A DNA stretch of 64,000 nt from NCBI RefSeq assembly GCF_027887165.1, contig NC_077235.1, positions 47,915,395-47,979,394 on the forward strand, read 5' to 3'. This document shows positions 55,014 through 64,000 of the stretch, piece by piece (position 1 is the first letter of the stretch; each line of letters opens with the position of its first letter). Under the pieces are notes generated by a model, which saw nothing but the letters and a program-made list of their open reading frames with translations, was not told the DNA's origin and ran no database searches. A program made the position numbers and the translations under genes. This DNA comes from Monodelphis domestica. Taxonomy: Eukaryota; Chordata; Mammalia; Didelphimorphia; Didelphidae.

Positions 55014-55200
55014 GAACAACTAGGTGGCTTAGTAGATTGAATGTGAGGCCCAGAGACATGTGGTCCGGAGTTCAAATGTGAAGTCAGATACTTCCTAGCT
55101 ATGTGACCCTGCACAAGTCACTTAACTCCCATTGCCTAGCCCTTACCACTCTTCTCTGCCTTATTAGTTCTAAGACTGAAGGTAAGGGTTAAGAAAAAGA
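55014..55200 (+). mobile_element. Marsupial tRNA-derived SINE
   Basis: CAACTAGGTGGCTTAGTAG head, diverged, with CCCATTGCCTAGCCC and a tail at about 55,190. Confidence 0.85.
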
Positions 55201-56220
55201 AAAATGAGACCATTCATTGGAACAGATTGGGTACATTACATACAGAAGCAAAGGAACATTGTAGAATAGTGTTTAATAAGCTCAAGGAACTCGGTTCTTT
55301 GGGAAAGGACTTGCTATTCAAAAAAATGGTGAACTAGAAAGCAGTTTGACAGAAATTAGATATGGACTTGGTATACGTTTATACTTTATATCAAGATGAG
55401 CTGAAAACAACTTAGACATAGAGAGGGATACCATAAACAAGTCAGAAGAGCAAGGAAGAAATTATCTTTTAAATCTGTGGATGGAAGGAGAGTTCATAAT
55501 CAAACAAGGAACAGGGAGGATCACTGAAGGAAAAATTTGATTTGATTGTACATAGTTGAAAAGTTTTTAACAAATGAAAATGCAGTTAAATTATAAGGAA
55601 AACAAGTAGCTGAGGAAAAAGAAAAATATTTACAGCAATTAAATTTGATAAAGGGTCTCATATCCAAGGTACACAAGGGACTGATTAAAATCTGTAAGAA
55701 TAAGAACCATTCTTCAAGCAGAAAAATGCTCAAAGGATGTGAACAGGCAGTTTTCAACAGAAAAAAATTCAAACTATCAATAAACATATGAAAAAAACAT
55801 CCCAAATCATTAATGGTTAGACAAATGCAAGTTCTATTTGACATCCATTAGATTGGCAAAGATGACAAAAAAGGGAAAATGGCAATTGTTTACAGGGATG
55901 GTGAGCTAGTGAAGCTGCATCAGGGAAGCTGAGACCAATCAGGTCAAATGGGAGGAAGAAGTCAAAGATGCTAGGTCAAGAATACCTTGGTTCTAACACA
56001 ACCATTAAACTATGCATACTTTTGACCCAGCAATTCCATTACTAGGTCAGTATTTTAAAGTTATAAAAGAAAGAGAGAAAGAATTCAGATGTCTAAATAT
56101 ATTTATAGTAGATCTTTTCATGGTGGCAAAACAACAACTGGAAACTAAGGGAGTATCCATCTATTGAAGAATAGTTGAACAAATTATGGCATCTGAAAAT
56201 AACAAATACTATTGTGTCAT

Positions 56221-56444
56221 AGAAGGCAGCTAAATGGCTCAATGGATAGAGCACCAGGCCCAGAATGAGGAAGACCTGAGTTCAAATATAGCCTTAAGGC
56301 ACTAGCTGTGTGACCCTGGGCATGTCACTTCACCTTATACTCCAACTTAATTCCCTGGAATAGGAAATGGCAAACCACTCCAGTATCTTTACCAAGAAAG
56401 TCCCAAAATGGGGTTGCAAAGAACTGAACACAATTAAACAACAA
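56221..56444 (+). mobile_element. SINE with RTE-type tail
   Basis: A tRNA-like head (GGCAGCTAAATGGCTCAATGG) joined to ATGGCAAACCACTCCAGTATC and ending GAACTGAACACAATTAAAC, the 3' end borrowed from RTE. Target duplication TATTGTGTCAT / TATTGTGCCAT within the L1. Confidence 0.85.
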
Positions 56445-57589
56445 TATTGTGCCATGAAGAATGACAAAATAGATTAATTCAGAGAAACCTTGGAAGAACT
56501 ATGTGAATTAATGCAGAGTAAAGGAGAATAATTTTATATAACGACAACATTATTACAGAGAAAAATTACTTTGAAATACCTTGAGAACTTTGATCAATGC
56601 AATAATCAATTACAATTTATCTGTTGGTGATGGAATATTATTGTACTTAAAGGAATGATGAACTAGAGCAATTCCATGGGAACTGGAATGACCTCCAGGA
56701 ATTGTATGAGTGAAAGGAGCAGAACCAGGAGAACATTATATACAGAGACTGATACACTGTGGTACAATTGAATGTAATGGACTTCTCTACTAGCAGCATT
56801 TCAATGACCCAGGACAATTCTGAGGGACTTATGAGAAAGAACATTATCCACATCCAGAGAAAGAACTGTGGGAGCAGAAACTCAGAAGAAAAACAACTGC
56901 TTGATCACATGGTTCAATGGGGATATGATTGAGGATATAGACTCTAAGAGATCACCCTAATGAAGCTATTAGTAATATAGAAATAGGTCTTGATCAATGA
57001 CATATGTAAAACCCAATGGAATTACTTGTTGTCTATGGGGGAGGGGAAGGAGAGGAGGAAAAGAACATAAACCATATAACCATGGGAAAATATTTTAAAT
57101 CAATTAAATGAAAAATGTTCAATTAAAAAAAAGAAGAAAAATAATCAACCACAATTTCAGAGGGCCAATGAGAAAGCATGCTACCTACCTTTTAACAGAG
57201 AGATAATGGATTTAGGTTGGAGAATATGATGTACATTTTTAGACACCATCAAAGTAGAAATTTGTTTTGCTTGACTTTATATTTGTTACAAAGACTTTGT
57301 TTTTCCTTTTTCCTCCTTCGGTTGGGAGTTGAGTCAGAAGTGTGAAGGGATATAGGAATGGAATAGGGAAAAAAAAAACAGAAAAGAGGGCCATCTTTTT
57401 TCAAAAGTTCAGAGAAAACAGAAGGAAGGCCAAAAAAAAGGACAAACAGGTCAGTTCTGAATACTGCGGGTTGAATTTATTATAAAGAAAAGCAAACTGC
57501 AAGTATTAGAAACCTGAGATTTCATGTGCAACTATCCTGTTCTACTATACACATGGAAACAGCCATCTTATTTGGTGTTTGTTAAGTTC

Positions 57590-58010
57590 AGAATAAAAAA
57601 ACTTTTTTTAAAGAAATCAAGAAATATACAAGTTTATTCAGAGCTTTAAGGCTTTGCCACTGCTTCTGCTCTTTGGATAAGCAATTTGTGTTGGCAGTAT
57701 TTGCCTTGGAATCCTCTGGGCACAGTTCTCACACTTGATGTATGTATTTGTTGTTATTCATGGCCAATGGAATTTATTTTACATCAGATACAGAGTTGTT
57801 CCTTGGTTCAGGTGTCCAAAATCATCACAGAGGGCTTTCACAGCCTTTAATCCATATGCTTTGCATAGCATTTCATTACTTTCTCATGTATTCAGTAGGA
57901 TTTCTCGTGATGGAGTTCCAATTCCTATCATTCTTGAAACAGTGGTTTGCCTTCAGGGGAGCTACGCTTGATTCCCCTTGATTCTTGATATCATGCTGTT
58001 CTCTCTTAGC
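57590..58010 (-). pseudogene. Possible processed pseudogene, unidentified
   Basis: On the minus strand the sequence ends with AATAAACTTG, about 20 nt later an A-rich tail, and shows short coding-like text with stops (AYGLKAVKALCDDFG, KCENCAQRIPRQ). No introns or family recognised. It could instead be an unknown repeat. Confidence 0.25.
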
Positions 58011-58019
58011 CGGTATTAT

Positions 58020-58045
58020 TGCTCATTCATTCATTCATTCATTCA
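58020..58045. repeat. (TCAT)n microsatellite
   Basis: Five ATTC units next to AACAAGCATTTATTA, an ancient SINE or L2 end. Confidence 0.85.
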
Positions 58046-58379
58046 ACAAGCATTTATTATTAAACATAGAACTGCATCCTGCAGCTGGGCTTACCTCTAC
58101 TTGTCCATGTTCGACTTAGTTTTGTAAATGACTTCCACTGATGGTACACTGTCTGGAGGAAATCCCAGAATCTCAGCTGTGCTTCCCTGTGTCAAGGACC
58201 CTGCTGCCTTCATATCACAGATGGCCCATATATCCTCTCTGGGGGTCACCATAGTCTCTGAAGCCTACAGGATAGGGTGCATTGAAGGAGCAAATCATAG
58301 GACTTAGTAACAGAATAGAAGAAGGAAGAGACAGAGGTGACTATGGCCACATTCAAAGAGTAACTTGATGCTCTAGGTC

Positions 58380-58455
58380 TCAGTTTTCACATCTTCAAAA
58401 TGAAAGATTGAACTAGATGACCTCAAAGGTCCTTTTCACCACAACATCTATGATC
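58380..58455 (+). repeat. MIR fragment
   Basis: TCTCAGTTTTCACATCTTC and TGAACTAGATGACCTC are MIR 3' signatures. Confidence 0.7.
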
Positions 58456-58673
58456 CTCAATGCTGTCACCAGCCTAGTCAGTTCACATCTTCTTCTACAG
58501 TCTCATTGTACTACAATCATACATCTAGTCATCCTGGGATGAATTTCCTCAATAAACTTTATTAAGTACATACTATGTTGCTGAGCCCTTTTTAGGGCTG
58601 CTCATCCACCTCTGGTATCCAGCTTTCACCCGCTCTCAACTGTGGCTCCAAGAAGCTGTTAACATGCACAGGG

Positions 58674-58884
58674 GGCAGCTGGATAGCTCAGTGGATTGAG
58701 AACCGGGCCTAGAGACGGGAGGTCCTGGGTTCAAATCTGACCTCAGACACTTCCCAGCTGTGTGACCCTGGGCAAGTCACTTGACCCCCATTGCCTAGCC
58801 CTTACCACTCTTCTGCCTTGGAACCAATATACAGTATTGACTCCAAGACGGAAGGTGAGGGTTTAAAAAAAAAGGAAAAAAAAC
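58674..58884 (+). mobile_element. Young marsupial SINE with target duplication
   Basis: Close to the full SINE consensus (GGCAGCTGGATAGCTCAGTG to GACGGAAGGTGAGGG, A-rich tail), flanked by a perfect 11-bp duplication CATGCACAGGG at 58,663-58,673 and 58,885-58,895. Confidence 0.95.
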
Positions 58885-58895
58885 CATGCACAGGG

Positions 58896-59785
58896 ACCAC
58901 ACTCTGGTAAAACTGTCTCAACAGGCTAAAGCAGGTGAGGGTTCTCAAACCTGGAGATGAATTAGAGAGATGTCTACCCTAAGCATATTAAAACTTCCCC
59001 CAGGGGAACGGGTCTGTGGGAACAATTTGTTCCAATGGTCATGAAGGTGACCGAAACGGTGCTGTGGAGAGAGAGCTGAGAGCTTGGCCAGACATCAAAG
59101 ATGCCAAGGTTACCCATTTCATCCAGGGCCATCACCAGTCATCGTGACTTTTGTCCTTCTACTGGATTTCGTTGAAGCTGGAAGAGAATGAAGCTGATGA
59201 CTTTGTCTGACTCTGCCTCATTTCAATTCAATTCATGCACATATCAAGACATCATTCTGGGTTATCATTGGTCCTTACAACACTGAAAAATGAAGGTCAA
59301 ACAACATGTGCAAAGTTCTGTATTGGGTTCCCATGAGATTCAAAGATGAAAGGGAAACAAACATACTTGACCCTCATTAACACAGGGGGAAAACAACAGC
59401 CACACAAAGAAGTTCAGTAGAAAATACATAAAAAATAAATGCGAAGTAAGCTTGGCCAACATGACATCATCACCTGAGGGGTCAGGAAAGGCCTGGAGTA
59501 GGAGAAGACACCTGAGCTGAGACCTGCAAAGGAAGGTAAATGTTCTAAGAGGTGGAGGAGAGAAGAACGGCTATACCAGGCCTGGGGCAGCTTGTATAAA
59601 CATAGGGGTGAGAAGAGCAGGCAGCTGAGTTAATTTGAGGCTAAGGCTAAATGCACAGAAATATTACTTTTCCCTATCAGGCTTACCCTGCCAGTATTTT
59701 ATGCTGTAAGATCACTGAGGGGCTTTACAGTAATGATAGTTTTTCACCATTCCCCAAATTTAGCCTCTAAAACTCTTCAATGACT
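58896..59785. other. Intergenic, mostly unclassified
   Basis: No gene. An ancient SINE piece is likely at about 59,315-59,420. Confidence 0.45.
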
Positions 59786-59789
59786 TCAG

Positions 59790-60040
59790 TTCACGATAAT
59801 TCACAGAATCCTAGAATTTCAGTGTTGTAAGGACTATCGATGAATCCAAACCTGACTACGAATCCCCCCCCACCTTCCCCCCGGCAAACATCCCAGACAA
59901 GTAGGCATCCAACCTCTGTCAGAAGACATCTAGTGAAGAGTTATCACCACCTGAAGCAGACCAGCCTACTTTGGGAATGCTCAAGGAACACCTAAATCTG
60001 CGTCTTTGCAATATCTATCTACTCTTTCTAGTTCTACTCT
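59790..60040 (-). repeat. L3/CR1 fragment, antisense
   Basis: TAGGCATCCAACCTCTG and CTACTCTTTCTAGTTCTACTC fit the antisense text of L3 3' regions. An ancient SINE piece follows (60,085-60,165). Positions 60,170-60,890 show nothing recognisable. Confidence 0.65.
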
Positions 60041-60897
60041 CTGATGTCAACAAACAGAACTCTGGAATGAAGGAAAACACACTTACTATGTGCCAAAAAG
60101 TATGCTAAGGCTAGTGACACAAACACAGACAAAGACAATCTCAGCCCTCAAGGAGCATCTAAATAGAGTTTTTTAGACTGACTCTATCCCAGGCTGGAAG
60201 AAGGGCTCTGTCCCATTCTTTGACTTGCTCCCTTTCTGATCCTTCTTCCATTAAGCACCCTGATAGCCCTGGCTTCTGGTGGTTCAGCAAAGTAATACAA
60301 AACTTAGCTATAGAAACCTGATGAGCTTACCTCTCTGTAGCTCAGAACTCTTGAGCATAGGAGATCCACCAGCCTCCACTTCCCAATAGCAGAAATTACA
60401 GGAACATATCGCCAATCTCAACTGGAGTTTCCATTTCAATGGAGGAAGCAAAACACACAGCAGAACATGAGTAGGGAAGAGTCCTTTGGTCCAGAAAGTA
60501 CCAGAATGAATGGAGAATTGCACCATAAGGGGAAGATTAATCCAGTCTCCCCAGGAACAACGGTAGAATTGATTTACTCCTAGATCATGTTTCCAAAACT
60601 GGAGGGAGAGGGGAAGCTGTGGAGGAGATGGTCAGTGAGAAGGAAGTAAAGTGAAGCATGGCTGAAGTTTTCCTGAAGTCCTCTTCTGGGAGAGTTAGTC
60701 ACCAAGTTGGAGATGAGAGTGGGGTTAGGGTAGAATTACCTACAAGGCATGGTCTCTGGTGTGAGTGCTTAGGGGTTTGTTGAAGAAGCTATAAAAGAGG
60801 GATTCACTTTGTTCTACTTGGTCACAGAGGTCAGAACCAGGAGCAATGGGTAGAAATTGCCCAAAAAGCAGATTTATGTTTAAGAAAAGGAATAAAT

Positions 60898-61130
60898 AAC
60901 TATTCTATAGCACTTAATATGTACCAGGCACAGGCGTGATTTACAATAATCTCATTTGATCCTGACAACAATGCTGGGAAGTGGATGCTGTTATTCCCCT
61001 CATTTTAAAGATATGGAAACTGCATATGGAGTATAGTGACTTGCCCAGGGTCACACAGCTAGGAAATGTCAGAGGCTGAATTTAAATTCTGGATTTCTTG
61101 ACTCCAGGCCCAGTATCACCTGATTGTCCT
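60898..61130 (+). repeat. MIR, nearly full length
   Basis: GTACCAGGCACAGGCGTG, AATCTCATTTGATCCTGACAA, TTGCCCAGGGTCACACAGCT in order. Confidence 0.85.
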
Positions 61131-61669
61131 GGGCAGAAAAGTTTCTTAACAGTTACTGCTATCCAGATGAAAAAACGTTTCCTTGTTAGGCAAGTTCCAC
61201 ATGACAGCTTTTCAAAACTTCCAGACAATTAAGTTCTTTCCTAAGTTTTTTTTTTCCTTTAGACTCCATCTCCTTGGTGCCTTCATTTGATCTTCATAGT
61301 GTTCCTGTCAGAGATACTGTCCTATTTTATCAGTGTCCTTCCTCAAATGTGACCTCCCCAACCCATTATTCCAGATCTTCCCTGATCAGGGCAGGTTACA
61401 AAGGGATCAATCCTTCCCTGGTTCTGAACACACTGTGTCTTTGCATTAGCTTTTTTGACTAACTTCTCCTCTTCTGAAGTTCACAATTCCAAATATTCCA
61501 CCTTGGCCAGATTAGGATGAACACTCAGTAATGTCTATTTGCACCCCAAGGTCATTCCTCATATTTGATCCATCCTGTGTTCTATCAGCCAAGATCTTGA
61601 CTCTGTCCCTCCCAAGCTGGTGTTATCTGAAAATTGAATCAACACGACATCTGTGCTGTCATCCAAGAT

Positions 61670-62269
61670 TGCTGCTGCCCCCTTGGGGGGGCAGGACTGA
61701 GACCAGAGTTCCACAGGTAAGGAAGGAGGAAAATAGAGGAGTAACAAAGGTGGAAATTATAGGGACTTTGCCTGTAAGTAAGGGCAAGGGAAAAGATAAG
61801 AATAACGAACACCATGTGAGGTTGGAAGGGTTTTTGCTCACTGATGGCGGACAAAATACAGTTTATTGCAGGCAACGAAGGGTTTTTAAAGGTACAGATC
61901 ACAAAGAAGGAAGTCATACCATTGAGATGGGTCCTTGGCAAAGGGCTGAGGCAGTTCTTGGGAAAGTGCAACAAGATGGTAGACATGACACCTGGTGCAA
62001 GATAAGGATTCCAGGAATTAGGGTGAGAGAATATTGTCAAGAAATGTAGATAGGCATTTGGGGTAAGATTATGACTCAAACATCATCTAAGGTTCATGGA
62101 ACAGATAGCAACAGCATGTCTTTGCCAGCAATAGACATGTATTACTATGAGGCCTAAAGAAGGGGAGGGAGAGGGCACTTGGGCTCACTCTGACTCCGAC
62201 TTTTGACCTCTTAACAGAGGGCACTCAGATCTATATCTTAGATGAGCTCCAAGTTCTCAACCTCTGACA
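61670..62269 (-). mobile_element. Solo LTR, 600 bp
   Basis: Begins TG and ends CA, flanked by a perfect 6-bp duplication CAAGAT at 61,664-61,669 and 62,270-62,275. The broken L3 text reads continuously once it is removed. AATAAA occurs on the minus strand near 61,862, suggesting minus orientation. No viral genes are present. Family not assigned. Confidence 0.8.
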
Positions 62270-62480
62270 CAAGATACTGATAAAACTGTCAAATAGCGCA
62301 GGTCCCTGGGACTTCTATCCAAGCCCAGGTACAGTCATTCAATGGTTATTCTGAGTCCAGATAATCAACCTGCTCTACATCTACCAAAATATATTGTCCA
62401 TGGCATCCTTGGACTCCATCTTTTCTTCAAGATTAGCAAGAGAGGTTTTGTCAAATGATTTTTCTTTTTAAAAACCTATA

Positions 62481-62673
62481 CAGTGGGGGCAGCTGGGTAG
62501 CTCAATGGATTGAGAGCCAGGCCTAGAGATGGGAGGTCCTGGGTTCCAATCTGGCCTCAGACACTTCCCAGCTGTGTGACCCTGGGCAAGCCCCTTAACC
62601 CCCATTGCTCAGCCCTTACCACAATAGACAGTATTGATTCCAAGACGGAAGGTAAAGGTTTAAAAAAAAACCC
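62481..62673 (+). mobile_element. Marsupial SINE inside L3
   Basis: GGGGGCAGCTGGGTAGCTCA head and A-rich tail, with a 9-bp duplication AAACCTATA at 62,472-62,480 and 62,674-62,682. Confidence 0.92.
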
Positions 62674-63009
62674 AAACCTATATGGTCCCTGAGCTATCAG
62701 TCTAGCAACCCTTTCATAAAAAGAGAGAAATTCAATCTGGCATGACCTGCTTTTGATGGTCTGGCTCTTGCTGACCAGCATTTTCTTTTCTAGATACTAA
62801 TAACAGCAATAAAAGTTCATATTTACAAAGCTCTTTGTTTCCAAAACACTTGGCATATATCAACTCATTTGATCTTCAGTAACCAGCCCTCCAATAACAC
62901 AATGTAGACCTTTGAGAGGAATAGAGGGCAAGCTTACCATTCTATTATTTGTAGGCTCTATCATGTCCCCTGTATTCGAAAATCCAGAAAACATGTACTT
63001 TTCATACTC

Positions 63010-63365
63010 CAGTCATGGAATCGTGCCATATCAGAATTAGAAGGGGCCCAGATGGCCATCTAAGTCCAACGCTACACCTTAAGAATTCTGTGTACGGCAG
63101 CACCAATAAGTAAATGGTCACTCATCCTCTGCTTGAAGACCTTTGTTGAGGGGGAGCTCACTACCTCCAAAGGGGCCATCATTCTTCTTTGCAATTTCTT
63201 CCCATTGTTCCTGGATTCTGCCCTCTAGCGTCAAGCAGAACAGGCTTAATCCCTCTCCCTGTGATACCTCAGTAAATATTTGGAGACAGCTAGCACATTT
63301 CCCTGTTCCTCTCCATTCCAGATATTCTCTGCTGCAGACTAAACATTGCTCTTTCAGTTGATATT
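63010..63365 (-). repeat. L3/CR1 fragment, antisense
   Basis: CTGCTTGAAGACCTTTGTTG, GGGGAGCTCACTACCTCC, TTCTGCCCTCTAGCGTCAAGC are the typical antisense L3 3' text. Confidence 0.8.
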
Positions 63366-63369
63366 CACT

Positions 63370-64000
63370 GGGTGGGTCTGAATTCAGGACCTCCTTTGGA
63401 TATAGTCCTGCAGTGCCTCTCCTATTCTCAATGATCTTTCAAAGATCATTGACTGGCTCTACAATCACATGTGTCAATTGTTTTAAGGCTTGATGTGGTT
63501 TCTATGTGCCAGGTATCTTGAACTCAGAAAGGACAACAAGGGTCTCTCTTACTATTTCCCTACTTATCACTGGTGTCACCTCTCTATTAGTCATTTTTCT
63601 TCTGTTTTCCCCCCAGGTCAAAGATCATTCTTTCTAGTAGAGAAAATAGAAGCAAAATAAAGGTCAAATGGCTTTTTGCCAATTCTCATTATCCCACCTA
63701 CCTCAAGCAGCATTCCTATCCCAAATATGGAAGAATCTGATCAAATTAGGTCCCTGACCTCTTGGATGAGCTTGAAGGGAGGCAAGCCTTCACTTGGGTC
63801 ATTAATTGCTTCTTCCTATGGAAGTTTTATGGGCATGCCCCTGGGTGCCTCCTGGGAGATATGCTTTAGTGTCCAGGGCTGCTCACAAGATGAATTGGAT
63901 GACTTGGACTCCTGGAAGACTGAGAGTATCTGAAGTCAGGGGACTACTTGGTCAGACTGCTGTATACATCATCAGATTTGGCCATTGTGGTTTTTTTGCA
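63370..64000. other. Intergenic, possible L3 continuation
   Basis: No gene. Contains a 12-bp perfect inverted repeat at 63,428-63,452 (TCAATGATCTTT, one-base spacer). The rest may be antisense LINE sequence but is too worn to call. Confidence 0.4.

Larger units (their letters stand above)
54600..57140 (+). mobile_element. Old L1, ORF2 C-terminal half to 3' end, with SINE insertions
   Basis: Text such as WMEGEFIIKQGTGRI and TTGATAAAGGGTCTCATATCC, then CATTAGATTGGCAAAGATGAC, fits L1 ORF2 and its 3' part. A-rich tail at about 57,110-57,140. Interrupted by SINEs at 55,014-55,200 and 56,221-56,444. Confidence 0.7.
61140..62850 (-). repeat. L3/CR1 LINE, antisense, with two insertions
   Basis: CTCCCAAGCTGGTGTTATCTG, GATAAAACTGTCAAATAGCGC and TATCAGTCTAGCAACCCTTTC are antisense L3 text in the right order. 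It is split by a solo LTR (61,670-62,269) and a SINE (62,481-62,673). A MIR piece follows at 62,810-62,900. Confidence 0.75.

Noticed and set aside
61531..62049. 172-codon open frame on the plus strand
   Set aside because: It crosses from L3 LINE text into the solo LTR, so it is an artefact of two repeats joined end to end.
45430..64000. Expected neighbour MMGT1/EMC5 upstream of SLC9A6
   Set aside because: In human it lies upstream of SLC9A6, but none of its membrane-protein exons could be found here. It probably lies beyond the window.

Overview
The window reads as nuclear DNA of a marsupial, most likely an American opossum (Monodelphis-like). Three things point there. (1) The only gene is a 16-exon SLC9A6 (NHE6) whose protein is very close to the mammalian one. 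(2) The repeats are marsupial-type: many tRNA-derived SINEs of the 'ggcagctgggtggctcagtgg' type, marsupial L1 and RTE LINE pieces, plus older MIR, L2 and L3/CR1 copies. (3) There is a SPIN-like hAT transposon, a family known from opossum. The species call is inference.

Layout. Positions 1-5,600 are a mosaic of broken LINE-1 copies, an LTR-like insert and one SINE. Positions 5,700-11,450 are intergenic sequence with MIR, L2 and SINE copies and a repeat-poor block near 6,770-7,200. SLC9A6 runs on the minus strand from a CpG-island promoter (about 44,760-45,430) to a long repeat-poor 3' UTR (candidate poly(A) signals at 12,582, 11,484 and 11,451). Positions 45,430-64,000, upstream of the gene, hold no gene I can recognise. 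They contain L1, RTE, L2, L3, MIR, SINE, a hAT element and a 600-bp solo LTR.

The gene. All 16 coding exons join in phase and give 2,109 bp, a 702-residue endosomal Na+/H+ exchanger with no stop or frameshift. The splice sites are the notable part. Intron 1 has a GC donor. Introns 7, 10 and 14 look U12-type: intron 7 is AT-AC with an ATATCCTTT donor, and introns 10 and 14 are GT-AG with GTATCCTT donors. Each of the three has a CCTTAAC- or CTCTTAAC-like branch site close to its acceptor. Exon 2 carries an internal GT exactly 96 nt before its end, matching the 32-residue segment that is alternatively spliced in known NHE6 isoforms. Exon 13 is only 31 nt.

Mobile-element history. Clear insertion signatures include a 5'-truncated L1 in intron 5 with a 14-bp duplication, an L1 at 50,772 that appears to carry a 3'-transduced flank into an RTE copy, three short hAT elements with 8-bp duplications, a solo LTR with a perfect 6-bp duplication inside an L3 element, and SINEs with 9-11 bp duplications. 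I found no RNA gene, CRISPR array or convincing novel protein-coding system.
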